DNA of 64,000 bases, from assembly GCA_030015575.1 (NCBI GenBank), contig CM057337.1, forward strand, positions 377,541,582 to 377,605,581, read 5' to 3'. The notes below the pieces were generated by a model. The model was not told the origin of the DNA. It saw only the letters and a program-made list of their open reading frames with translations, and did no database searches. The translations under genes were made by a program, and so were the position numbers. Of this stretch, positions 1-10,583 are shown piece after piece (within the stretch, counting starts at the first letter, position 1; the number at the start of each line of letters is the position of its first letter). The DNA comes from Agapanthus africanus (Eukaryota > Streptophyta > Magnoliopsida > Asparagales > Amaryllidaceae).

Positions 1-1978
1 AGTTGTGCATAAGTACATCCTTCATGGTCCCTAGTCATGGGTGTATCGAGACGGGGCATCGATATACCAGTGTAGACAGCGTATACGCTTCTCGACCAAT
101 GAGATGGGCGATGGATGATCCCATATCCATTGGTGTTTGACATCAGAGATGGTATACGGGTGCTCAGTGGAGACTGGGTACACTGGACGGACTCGCCGAG
201 AACTCCCAGATGGAATTATACCTCACGTCAGATGGCAGTTCTCTGGTGACACTTATGCAGGTTAGTCTGTAGACCCGAGATCGTCATAGAGTCTTGTGTG
301 ATTCCCACTGTGCTTTGATTTCCATTTTACCATGTCCATGAGGGTGTGCAAAACGGTGGTTTTTGGGTACAGTCCCGAGTCACATGGAGGCAATGAGCGA
401 TAGGAGGGGTTTCGTCTCTCCTGGTATTGGGGGTTGATGTTGCGCTGTGCTCGATTGGCCGTAACAAAGAAGTCCCTGGCCAGGGATGATTTAGAGATTT
501 ACTGGTAAGTGTTTCCAGTAGTTTCTCGACCCGTTATGAGCCTCACATCGGCACGACTTATCGGTTATTGGGGTCTGACGATTACCACCCCTAGACTTGA
601 TATGCGACATATCAGACGAGGAGACCGGACTGTATGGGAAGTGTTACCGGCAGGCTTTTACAGGAGTTGGAGTGGGATTGCTTGCTGATCTTCTGATCGC
701 TCAATACCCGGGTAGCCGTTACGTCCAGCTAGTACCGCTGACGTCTTGTGGGTGCTTGATGTGATCATCACCTACTGCCGGCGTATTGACGAGTCTTTAG
801 AGTCCTACATAGAGCTTTTACTGGCTCAGGCAAAATGAAATAGGAGCACGTATGTGATATGTGCGGGACCGAGAATAATGCGTGTATGTGATACCGTAAT
901 CTATTCTCGCGACTTTTTGTATCGGTTGGTTATATATGATATAGCCGGGTTATCGAATCAAGTGTTGATTCGATAAGTCGATACATTGGATGTTAGTCGG
1001 TTATATGTGATATGACCGGATTATTAAGTCAAGTGTTGATTTAATAATTTATTGTACAATTGTATATTTGAAATACTAGTTTACATTAACTAACACTTGT
1101 TCACCTTATGGTTTTTCTCACATGAGCACAATTTTAATGTATATATGATATATATTGAAATGTGTTTTCCTTTTTGTATCATGGTTGATGATACACATGA
1201 CTTGGGTGTATAAGACTTACACCATGCTATCTTTTATGTTGGCTTTTAATATTCAAAGTAATTACAAAATTAGTGGAGGATTAGCTAAATGCTTGAATCT
1301 TGTGGAAGCTTGTGGAAGCATTTGACTAATTCCACTAAATTTGTTTTTGCTATGGATATTTCTTAACCCAACCATAAAGATTAACCATGGGTTAAGTATC
1401 TACAAGAGTTAGTATATGATACTCACTCACCATGGTTAGCCTACTCACTTGATCATTATCCTCATCTCTTTCTTTTGTTCTTCTTCTTCATTGCTAAAAA
1501 GAAAAAGCTTGCTAGGGTTTGATCCAAAGTGAGAAAGATTGTGAGAAATAAAATTCTAAAGAGAACCCACTTCCTATTTCTCCATCCTCTACTAGAATAG
1601 CACTTTAGTTTAGGGTGTTTGCTTCACTGATTATCAAGTTATTGAAGTAGAAGCTTGAGTTGGCATCCCCTCGACGTAGATCATCTTCGGCCTCGAAGAC
1701 TTCAAACAAGGACGCGTCTTTCGCCTCGTGAAGCCATGCAAGGGTCCGGGTGAACCATGATCGCAGCGAAGGGACTTCAACAAGGAGCTAAAGAAGTGAA
1801 GGACCGATCTACAAAGGTTGTATTTCGTATTCACTTAGTCGTAAACGTAGTTTACTAGCATATGAAACCCTAATTTTCTAGCAACGATCTTGTTTAAGCT
1901 TATTCGGCACGGCTAAAATTTTAAACGGGCATGTTTGATGCTTCCTTAACCCTTGTTAGAGTGCCTAGTGACCCTTCA
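1..1978 (+). repeat. 5' LTR of element A (left part outside window)
   Basis: Base 1 aligns with about base 59510 of A's 3' LTR, so roughly the first 240 bases of the LTR are missing. It ends in CA just before a primer-binding site. A to about 1440 the text matches 59510-60965 with about 4% difference. The stretch at 1440-1978, the LTR's downstream end, has no second copy in the window because G interrupts the 3' LTR. AT-rich segments with TATATGATATATATTG near 1141 lie in the LTR, but I do not claim a promoter. Confidence 0.9.
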
Positions 1979-1979
1979 G

Positions 1980-1991
1980 TGGTATCAGAGC
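1980..1991 (+). other. Primer-binding site of element A (tRNA-iMet)
   Basis: TGGTATCAGAGC one base after the LTR end CA. It is complementary to the 3' end of plant initiator methionine tRNA, the usual primer of Copia elements. It sets the LTR/leader boundary. Confidence 0.92.
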
Positions 1992-2179
1992 CTAGCTAGA
2001 GCATTAGGCGATGTGTTAACGAAGTTAAAACTCCGAACGAACCCGAATACGTCAAAGCTAACCCCCTCTCTGTACATTTTTTCAAAACCGTGTATTTTCA
2101 GAATTAAAAATACCTAAAAAATTGAGCAGGGATTTCTAAGAACTACGGTGAAAATTGAGCGCACAATCCGTACACACCA

Positions 2180-2223
2180 CCGCGGAACCGCGGCCGTACC
2201 TCCCTTGGGCCGCGGTTCCGCGG
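2180..2223 (+). other. GC-rich palindromic stem-loop in leader of A
   Basis: Arms CCGCGGAACCGCGGCC (2180-2195) and its exact reverse complement (2208-2223) enclose a 12-nt loop. The stem starts 200 nt after the start of the primer site. Equivalent stems lie at the same distance in B (56476-56519), C (32573-32616) and, weaker, F (43752-43796). The location and palindromic nature suggest an RNA dimerisation or packaging signal; that role is inference. Confidence 0.75.
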
Positions 2224-2473
2224 CAGTAATGAGGAATAATGCACTCAATTTTTCACTGTAATTACTATTTCTGTTATTTGTATTTTCAGGGTATTTTTAA
2301 TTTAACTCAAGTGTTGAGTATTTTGGGGTTTATTTTGTAATTGTCGATTCGATCGGAGAATTTAATTTTGTTTTGTTTTTCCGCATAATTTAGAAAGTAT
2401 TAAAATGTTCGAACGGATATCATTAACTCAATTTTTCCCGGCACGAAAAACATTCAAGTTTTGAATTTTTCTC

Positions 2474-2655
2474 GAGTTTAAATCTTTCGGAAAAATGTGC
2501 ATGTGACGCAATGGACGCTCTAGAAGAGAACAAACCATAACTCGATTATGTGACCGTCTTGAACTGCCTTTTGAACTTTAGGGTTTGGGGCAGTACGGCG
2601 TGCCATATGTGAGGAGTTGACTTGACCCTTCTACGGCTGGACCGTTGCTACTGTG
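2474..2655 (+). repeat. Module shared between Copia A/B leaders and LARD-like D/E internal regions
   Basis: This stretch aligns in the same element sense with 18246-18417 (E), 24139-24307 (D) and 56085-56260 (B). Shared landmarks are AGTTTAAA with a CGGAAA nearby, an ATGGAC..CTCTAGAAGA run, TTAGGGTTTG with GGCAGT, and CCCTTCTACGG with TGGACC. By eye the A-to-D match is around 75%. None of the copies has a continuous reading frame, and no protein family is recognised. Elements C and F lack it. Confidence 0.65.
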
Positions 2656-3704
2656 ACGTATTCTGCAAGTTTTGAACTCCGCTCAAGTGTTGAGCTATTA
2701 CGGAAATCTTGGTTATTTGATTATTCGATCGGAAAGTTTAATATTGTCTATTTATCTGGAATGTGATACAATATGTGGAATTCATACAGTTAGGCATGAA
2801 ATGCGAAATATGTGATATTTCGGATTTACGATGTCTAAAGAGATTGTGGATTCCAAATGTTGTAGTTTTACAAAAAAAATTCTGTGACCGTAAGTGTAAT
2901 ATGTGATATCGCCGGTTTCGTTGCTATATGTCAACAACAATTAGGATGCGCATATTTACTTACGTTGATGACATGTGATGTTATGTGTAGCTGGATATGT
3001 TATATTGGATCGTCGCGTTCTGAATAGCCGGGGGTTTTATGTGAGATGCGAGTTTTTATTTTCATTCATGTAAAATTATATGTATGTAATATTCTTTTAT
3101 TGGGGCACTTCCGGGATGAGGTTGATGTCACCATTTGTATATTATTTACTTTTCTGCACTAGGATAGACCTAAGGAGGAGAGCACAAGTAACCGAGTTCT
3201 AGAGTCCAGTGGGAGACAAACTCGAGGAGTCGAGTCCGGGTCTCCTAACTCTAGAATTGGTAGGGTTGCTTGCCGCTCTCGTAGGGGTCTAGGGGTGTAG
3301 GTTTGGCTATTCATCGCGGCCGTGGAATCCGTGTTTTATAGAGGCTCAAAATAAAACACGGACGTCCTAGTATATCCAATGTTTCATATGTTTCTTCTGC
3401 TGCGATATCTGTGATGTGATCATGTGATGTTTTGTGATAAATACTGTATATAGTATATATGATATATTATATAGACGATACTTATGTTTTACTCCCGCGC
3501 TAGCCCTGCCCTGCTCTGCCGTTAGTTACCTAACCTAACGGTGCACGAGGGGATATCGAGGCGAATGCGGATGGCATAAGTGTACGTCGTATTTATCTGT
3601 GATGTTAGGTGACTTAAATGATGGGACTTCATTAACGTGATTAATGAAAGAAAAGAAACCTAAAAGATGTTGTAGAATAAAATTTTTCAGAAAGGGTAGC
3701 TACA

Positions 3705-3947
3705 GTTTTGCTATGCATAGTAATATATATGATATATCCTGCACCTTATTCGATGAGGAAAGAGCCAAGATCCCTTCACCGGGAGTGACCTCTTTAGCAA
3801 AACTGGCAGATGCTACAACACTCGGTTTGCTTTTGATTGCTTTTGGAGTTTTGCTTTGCATAGCGATATATATGATATGTCCTGCACCTTATTCGATGAG
3901 GAAAGAGCCGAGATCCCTTCACCGGGAGTGACCTCTTTAGCAAAACT
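3705..3947 (+). repeat. Pair of 100-bp direct repeats in leader of A
   Basis: Unit 3705-3804 recurs at 3848-3947 with few differences and a spacing of 143 bases. The units share GTTTTGC, GATGAGGAAAGAGCC and CTTCACCGGGAGTGACCTC. The same doublet occurs in B (54776-55018) and, diverged, in F (42356-42590), so it predates these families. C has no doublet at the matching place. Confidence 0.8.
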
Positions 3948-4011
3948 AATGAAAGCCTCAAAATCACTCTATTTCAAAATTCACTTGATTCTACAACGAT
4001 ATCAAGTTCAA

Positions 4012-4293
4012 TACGTAATAGGTTTTCAGAAAAACCTATCGTAGCCCTCAGTCATTTCAGATAAATCCTACTTAGTATTCGTTCTACGTTTGTTGACCTC
4101 CGTCAAGGCGTAGTGTGCGGTAGCTAACTAGTATTTATCTGCTTATGCATATGATGCAGATTGGATTAGGGTAGTCGTACGACCTTGTTGACCTCCGTCA
4201 AGGGTCGTGCGGGTGGGTTTGATTCAATCAAGAAATGACGGGTTGAACTTGACTTGCACCCTATGGTTTGTTGACCTCCATCAAGGTCATGGG
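4012..4293 (+). other. Four-hairpin RNA cassette in leader of A
   Basis: Hairpin 0 (4012-4043): ATAGGTTTT pairs with AAAACCTAT inside TACG/CGTA. Hairpins 1 to 3 (4084-4113, 4176-4211, 4259-4293) have different outer stems: CTACG/CGTAG, CGTACGACC/GGTCGTGCG and CCCTATG/CATGGG. Each closes on the apical motif TTGTTGACCTCCGTCAAGG (one base different in the third), whose TTGAC/GTCAA can pair. The same order and spacing occur in B, C and F with different stem sequences and maintained pairing. A function such as protein recognition, packaging or translation control is inference. Confidence 0.7.
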
Positions 4294-4706
4294 ATGCTTG
4301 GGGCAAAATATTGTCGGGAATTTCAAGTGTTGAAATTTGCAATGAGATTGCATACCTTGTATGAGATAGTTAGATCCCGATACCCACTACGAGTAATTGT
4401 TACTCCCGGGAGAGTTTTACACAGGACAATTAGCCGATCAAGTAAGTGTATAGAAAGGTGTCAACGTGGTTATGCCTCTGGGAAAATGAGGTTTACTTTA
4501 TTTAGGTCCATGCGAAAGCACGGGAACCACCCTCAAAGTACCGACACTGGCCTGGTTGAAAGATTGGCGAAATTGTAGTGTGTAATTAATCCCGGCTAGT
4601 GTTTCCTTTTAGGGTTTGAAGGAAGATTTGATAAAAACAGTGGGAGCTATCCTGATTAGATTAAATAATAACCAATCTGATCTTGCAAGAGCATACGCTA
4701 AAGTGT

Positions 4707-4736
4707 TTTCTTCTCTCTCTCTCCAGGTGGCGACCA
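4707..4736 (+). other. Splice-acceptor-like tract before the coding region of A
   Basis: A CT-rich run ends in CAG a few bases before GGCGACCA. The same arrangement (pyrimidines, CAG, CGACCA) lies before gag in C (34430-34457) and at the matching places in B (about 53999-54012) and F (about 41710-41725). BARE-type elements are known to make a spliced RNA, but whether this site is used is not shown. Confidence 0.4.
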
Positions 4737-4739
4737 TAT

Positions 4740-7350
4740 CATGCCTTAATCAAGCTAATAATATGGATGTATTGACCGAACCCGCATGTTATACTGTGCT
4801 GGGGAACGTTGGTTCCGTTCTTTCTTATAAGAGTTATAGGACTGAACAGGATATAGGGTAATACCCGGATTCCCATGCCACCCGTGTGAAGAAAGTACAT
4901 GTTGATGCATTTTCTTCGGGTGTGTTCATTACAGAGAACTGTTTCTCCATTTCCTCTACGTCCTGGCTATTAGATACTGGGTCAGGATCCCATATATGTA
5001 ATCAGTTACATGGGCTTCGGAAAGGTAGTGAACTTGGAGAAGGTGATAAAGACATAAGGGTTGGAAATGGTGCAATTGTTGCAGCTAAAACCGTCGGAGA
5101 ATATCACCTTGTATTGCCAACTGGTAATACATTGATTCTGAACGAATGCTATTACATGCCGAACCTGATATGCAACATTATATCGGTTTCTTTGTTGAGT
5201 AAAGAAAGATATAATTTTGTATTGCAGGATAATGTTATGAACATTTTTCTAAACCAAAAGTTGGTTGGATCAGGCACGATGTGCAATGGCATTTATGTTC
5301 TAAATCAATCAACAGTTCTGAGCATAACAAACACACACAAGAGGAAGAGTTTAGAACTGAACGAATCCTTCTTGTGGCATTGTAGACTGGGTCACATCAA
5401 TGCGACACGACTAGCTATCTTGCATAAGGATGGATATTTGAAACCGTTCGAATTTTCATCTTATGACACTTGCCAGTCATGTCTCAAAGGCAAGATGACT
5501 AAAACTCCGTTTACGGGACACGGAGAAAGAGTTACCGAACTCTTGGGACTGATACATAGTGATGTATGCGGTCCCATGTCTACACATGCCAGGGATGGTT
5601 CTTCGTACTTCATTACATTCACTGACGATCTCTCAAGATACGGACATGTGTTCTTGATAAGACACAAGTCTGAAGCATTTGAGAAATTTAGAGAATATAA
5701 ACAAGAAGTCGAAAACCAAACCGGAAAAAGTATAGATATCCTACGATCTGATCGAGGAGGTGAATACTTGAGCAATGAATTCTTGGACTTCTTAAAAAAG
5801 AATGGGATTCTCTCTCAGCTAACTCCTCCATATACACCACAGCAAACGGTGTATCAAAACAGAGGAACCCCACCCTATTAGATATGGTGCGCTCTATGAT
5901 GAGCACAGCTGAGTTACCTATTTCCTTCTGGGGGTATGCGCTAGAAACAGCCATACATCTATTGAATATGGCCCCCACCAAATCTGTGCCTACCACTCCA
6001 TATGAGATATGGAAAGGGAAGAGACCATGTCTTAACTATGGAAAGATATGGGGTTGTCCAGCCTATGTCAAACGACAAAATCCGGACAAACTCGAGGCAC
6101 GGTCTGTTCTATTCAAATTTGTAGGATATACCAAGAATTCTCAAGGGTATATCTTTTACCACACTGAGGAACAAAGGGTGTTTGTTTCTCGGCATGCCAC
6201 CTTTTTAGAAAAGGAATTTCTTGCAAAAGAGATTAGTGGTCATGAGGTAGAACTGGAAGAGGTTCCAGCTACGAAAGCTGCAACAGAAGATCTGGTGGAA
6301 CCAGAGAATTCGGTAGTTCCCGATGAACCCCAGCCACTCCGTCGATCTAGTAGGGTTCCTCACCCACCTGAGAGATACTACGGTTTTCTCATGGATGGTG
6401 GGAGCGAGGATTGCATCATGGTTGATGATGACCCAACTAGCTTCGAACAGGCCATCACGGGTGGGGACTCAGTGAAATGGCTGGATGCAATGCGGTCCGA
6501 GATGGAATCCATGTACACCAACAAAGTATGGACTTTAGAAGATGCTTCTGAAGGGGTAAAACCCATTGGGAGCAAGTGGATCTTCAAGAAAAAACTTGGT
6601 GTAGATGGGAAAGTGGAGACTATCAAAGCTAGACTTGTTGCAAAGGGTTTTCGTCAAAGACCAGGTGTGGACTATGACGAAACCTTTTCTCCAGTGGATA
6701 TGCTTAAATCCATCCGGATCATGCTTGCCATCGCTGCATATCATGACTACGAAATCTGGCAAATGGATGTTAAGACCGCATTTCTAAACGGTGATTTAGA
6801 AGAGTGCGTGTACATGACTCAGCCAGAGGGCTTCGTAGATAGTGGGAGCAGCGGGAAGGTGTGCAAGCTGCTTAAATCCATTTATGGATTAAAGCAAGCA
6901 TCATGGAGTTGGAACATCTGCTTTGACGTCGTTATCGAAGAGTTTGATTTCGTCAAAAACATAGATGAACCTTGTATCTACAAGAAGGTAGCAGAGAGTA
7001 AGGTTGTCTTCCTCGTATTATACGTGGACGACATACTCTTGATAGGAAATGACATTCCTATGCTGCAATCAGTGAAGCTCTTCTTATCACAATGATTCTC
7101 AATGAAAGATCTAGGTGATGCCTCCTACATATTGGGAATTATGATCTATAGAGATAGATCTAAAAGGATATTGGGTCCAATTCAGGTACATTGACACCAT
7201 ACTAAAGAGGTTTAGTATGGAAGAGTCCAAACGTGGGTTTTTACCCACAATCTCAGGGCTCACTCTCTCCAAAGAGATGTCTCCCAAGACTGATTTGGAG
7301 AGAGCTCGCATGCAAGGGATACCCTATGCTTCGGCTGTAGGCTCTATCAT
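4740..7350 (+). pseudogene. Copia pol region of A: protease, integrase, reverse transcriptase
   Basis: Fossil polyprotein region. Visible in order: aspartic protease motif DTGSGS near 4975; GAG-pre-integrase with WHCRLGHI near 5375; zinc-binding CQSCLKGK near 5470; integrase core with IHSDVCGP near 5550 and SDRGGEYLS near 5745; RT with KARLVAKGFRQRPGVDYDE near 6630, WQMDVKTAFLNGDLEE near 6760 and the catalytic YVDD at 7021-7032. The RNase H part continues beyond the D insertion. The N-terminal sequence (about 4760-4890) is not a Gag domain and recurs in B. The region is broken in about five places and cannot make a full product. Confidence 0.88.
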
Positions 7351-8400
7351 GTACACTGTCACGACCCGAAATAGCCCGTGACTGGCACTTGAACCATATG
7401 AAGTCTATAGGACCCCATCTAATCCAAGTAAGCCAAAAGCCCAGAAATCTAAAACCATTTTAAGGAGTAAAGAAACATGTTTTGAAGTTAAGCTTTTTAA
7501 ATAACTAAGCCGAATATGCATTTTTAAAATGTGTAGTCTTTTCTGAAAAATTCGGCAGAGTTTCCTTTGTAAAAACTGGCCCTGAACGGGGTACAACAAG
7601 AATAATATATAAATGCGGTGATAAAAGGCATCCCCAAGCGGGAGCTAGCTCTTCGTCAATCGACGGTCACAACCACGCAAGCAATAGAATATACAACGCC
7701 GAAGCGGGAGGATCAAAACTCAAAAGAAACTCAAACAGCCTGAAAACCGTAATACTAGAAGCGCGATTCTAAGGTCGAAATAATACATCACTGTTTTTCT
7801 AAGTCTGAAACAATATACAAGTTTTGGTTGATGGAATTTCTAGATACAATGAATAGTACAAGTACAATGGCGGTTCCGATACAAAAGAACCCACCTACCC
7901 AAGCAAGTCACCCGTATGAAAGCAGTGTGCCAGAAAAGCCGCTATGAAACCTGTACGGCAAAACCTGCAAGAACTGTGGCACAACGGGGGTGAGTTGCCA
8001 ACTCGTGAATAGAAAATATCTACTAGCAGAGATCGAATGTATGACCCATCCTAGGTCAATACGATCAGATATATATAAACCTCAATATGAATAAAGCTGA
8101 AGAATGCAAAACTGGCAATGTAATCTCTATACATGAGTGTAGTGCCAAGTGCTCGTGCTAGTGCCTCAGGTAATAGCATATCTTAAATATGAGGTATGAT
8201 TAATGTAATCAATCTAAATGTACGTGGATCCCATCCACTCGTCACCCAATGACAATAAGCATCATGCATGTAAATGTCATAAAGTATATGCATGGAAAAT
8301 ATGAGGATATAACCAAAAGCATGGAACCTGAGTGCCTAGCATCGACACCCGAAAATATCATGAAAACCTGTTCCTAGAATCGACACGTAAATCCTCATAC

Positions 8401-8640
8401 ATCGGGCATCCGTCAGTCCGGGTCAGCCCACTCTCTCATATATCGGGCATCCGTCAGTCCGGGTCAGCCCACTCTCAATATATCGGGCATCCGTCAGTCC
8501 CGGTCAGCCCTATCTCAATATATCGGGCATCCGTCAGTCCGGGTCAATCCTCTCTCAATATATCGGGCATTCGTCAGTCCGGGTCAGCCCTCTCTCAATA
8601 TATCGGGCATCCGTCAGTCCGGGTCAGCCCTCTCTCAAAA
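8401..8640. repeat. 40-bp minisatellite in D's left LTR, six units
   Basis: Units begin ATCGGGCATCCGTCAGTC at 8401, 8442, 8482, 8522, 8562 and 8602, so the period is 40 with one 41-base unit. The units differ by a few bases. The related LTRs of E have only a single diverged version (CCGTCAGTCCGG near 13375), so the array expanded in the D family. Corresponding arrays lie at 44282-44500 and 45582-45800. Confidence 0.95.
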
Positions 8641-9715
8641 CCAGAAATAACATAGAAACAACATATCTCAATGCGCAAATCAGAAAGCATGATGCATGTG
8701 ACATATAAATGAAATGCAAACAACAATATATCCTGCAGCATGGAATAATAACAATATATCAATACATACAAGCAATGCTATGCAAATAGCATGAATATGC
8801 GGAATCAACTAATCGACGCAACAGTGAAGAATCAACCTCAATAACTATATCATGCAGCCTTGCCTTTTGAAATAAGACGAATCAGGGTTTTTGGTAAAAT
8901 AAGGGCTACGGTGTTTTAAGAAAAGTTGTTTCGTTTGAAAATATCCGTAGAATCCCTTTTTCCAATCCTTAAAATATCCCCGATTCGTTAGTTTTGAAAT
9001 ATGTATGACTCGGGTATAGTCTAACGCCTACTATGCGAACTACGGACCCAACTATCAAGTCAATCGGGAGGGGTATGGAAACCACCTACATCTGAGTCGA
9101 TATATATATATAAATAATAGTCAATAATCCCGCCTCAATGGTATCACAAACGATATAACATCCTCGAGTCATGAGCACGGATCTATCATCAATATAGGCT
9201 CGCACGGTAAATCGTCGTACGGCATCCCAATAGCGGGGTACGGTCAATATCACATTATCTTATCACATATCAGGTATCATTATCATCATATCACATAATC
9301 TAGGGTACAGATCTAAGTCTAGTACAATCGATACCATCTATATAAGTATGAATGCGGGGTAAAACACATGCCCAAAGGCCCGCTAAAGCATCCTGTCGTA
9401 TCTCCCATACGAATCCTGTCATATCGCCGATCTCACAGCCTCAAATCGAATCACATCGACTTAACCCACATCCCAAGCACTATACATAATCCAGTATATG
9501 TACACATAGTCCCATACCCATATGAACACATACAAACATATATTCCTATATACACATGCGAAAGAAAGTATGTAGGCAAGTGTGTGCGTGCGTGTGTATT
9601 GGTGCAACCCCTACTCTTAGGGTTTCGCACTACACTAAACCAATCCATCTTATCATCAATAATCTCAAGAACATATAATAAATATATGTGTGTATACGTA
9701 TTCGTATACATCACC

Positions 9716-9780
9716 ACGGACTGCGGGGGTGCTATACGCCATCCACCAGACTTCCCCCGTAGATATAATCTACTCACCTT
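9716..9780 (-). promoter_or_regulatory. Block conserved in all LARD-like LTRs, with splice-donor-like AAGGTGAGT
   Basis: Nearly letter-for-letter identical in the D-type LTRs (here and about 46877-46940) and the more distant E-type LTRs (14711-14775 and 21690-21754). On the element strand it begins AAGGTGAGTAGAT, which contains a consensus 5' splice site, followed by an inverted repeat GTAGAT/ATCTAC and a G-rich run. The copy in D's right LTR has one change at the first bases. Splicing use is inference. Confidence 0.5.
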
Positions 9781-10165
9781 GTTTTCGCTTGCCGAAATCG
9801 ATGACGCCGCGTTTCTTCGTCTCGGAATCCTTGCGAGGGTACCTACAATAATAAACAGTCGTAATACGTATTAAAATCGAGGCAGAAAACCGATACAGCG
9901 CACAGTATGCTCATAGGTTGGAACCTATGGCCTAAATATGCAAATCAATCAAACAATCCCTATTGTCGATGTACGAACACCCGACAACCAAATACAAATC
10001 CAAATATCAAGAAAGTGCATTTTAAAATATGGAAAACATCGCCTAAAACACACTAAAATGCTCCCAGATTTTCCCCAGGTGACAATTAGCCAAAACTGCA
10101 TATAGGAGGGGTCTAATTTAGTGCAAAATGAGCCCTGGAACAAAAATCAACCCATTCCCTTCTAC

Positions 10166-10188
10166 TCTGGCCGCAAATTGCGGCCAGA
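10166..10188. other. Perfect 23-nt palindrome in LARD LTR
   Basis: TCTGGCCGCAA, one base, then its reverse complement. The E LTRs keep it intact at 15187-15209 and 22166-22188; D's right LTR has it with one change at 47326-47348. It lies about 1 kb from the transcriptional start of the LTR (minus strand). Confidence 0.8.
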
Positions 10189-10583
10189 ATGATTAAATCT
10201 GCGGCCTAGGGTTTGAATTAGGGGCTCGGGTCTTGGTGGTAGCTTCCTAGGTGCCTGCACGACTCACTATCTGCTCAATTTTATTTTAGGGGTCTCGGGG
10301 TGATAGCTGATTCCTAAAACCTTCACAGATTTCACAATATCTCCGATATCGGTTTTCTAAATCCGTATTCCGGGTTTCAAATCTCAGGTTTGGGTCTCAA
10401 TTCCATCACTAGGGTGTTTGTGCAGCCTCCACTAAGCTCAATTTCATACTACAACTCACAATTTCATCAAACCCTAACTAGATTTCCTTAAGCCAACAAA
10501 ACACATAATAGTCGGTTCTAAACTAAACATGGGGTATAAGTAATGCATAAACCAAGCTAAAGATCCAGAAATTTACCTTATTT

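Larger units (their letters stand above)
1992..4735 (+). other. Long untranslated leader of element A
   Basis: About 2.7 kb between primer site and coding region with no recognisable protein. It holds, in order: a GC-rich stem-loop (2180-2223), a module shared with the LARD-like elements (2474-2655), a CCGTTAG/CTAACGG hairpin near 3520-3542, a pair of 100-bp direct repeats (3705-3947), a four-hairpin cassette (4012-4293) and a pyrimidine tract ending in CAG (about 4707-4736). Long leaders are known for BARE-type Copia elements. Short ORFs here (for example 3644-3931 and 4207-4578) have no counterpart as proteins in the sister elements and are taken as chance. Confidence 0.75.

Noticed and set aside
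1980-1991. Primer-site matches as tRNA genes
   Set aside because: Only the 3' complement of about 12 bases is present at each LTR end. There are no cloverleaf arms or A/B boxes.
2304-2760. Flanking repeats around the shared module in A (AAGTGTTGAG and TCGATCGGA words near 2310 and 2690) as a target duplication
   Set aside because: The matching words are patchy and much longer in span than a TSD, and B does not show the same clear pair. Too weak to call.
8401-8640. Regular 40-bp repeats looked like a possible CRISPR array
   Set aside because: Units are contiguous without unique spacers, lie in a plant LTR and are duplicated with it. It is a minisatellite.
8332-8655. Repeat protein of 107 residues, and similar ones at 44113-44569 and 45228-45869
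   Set aside because: The frames exist only because the minisatellite lacks stops, and they rotate through three frames because the unit is 40 bases.
9368-9874. 168-residue ORF, also at 46529-47035, as a possible LTR-encoded gene
   Set aside because: It lies within an LTR, has biased low-complexity composition, lacks any known motif, and its recurrence is explained by LTR pairing.
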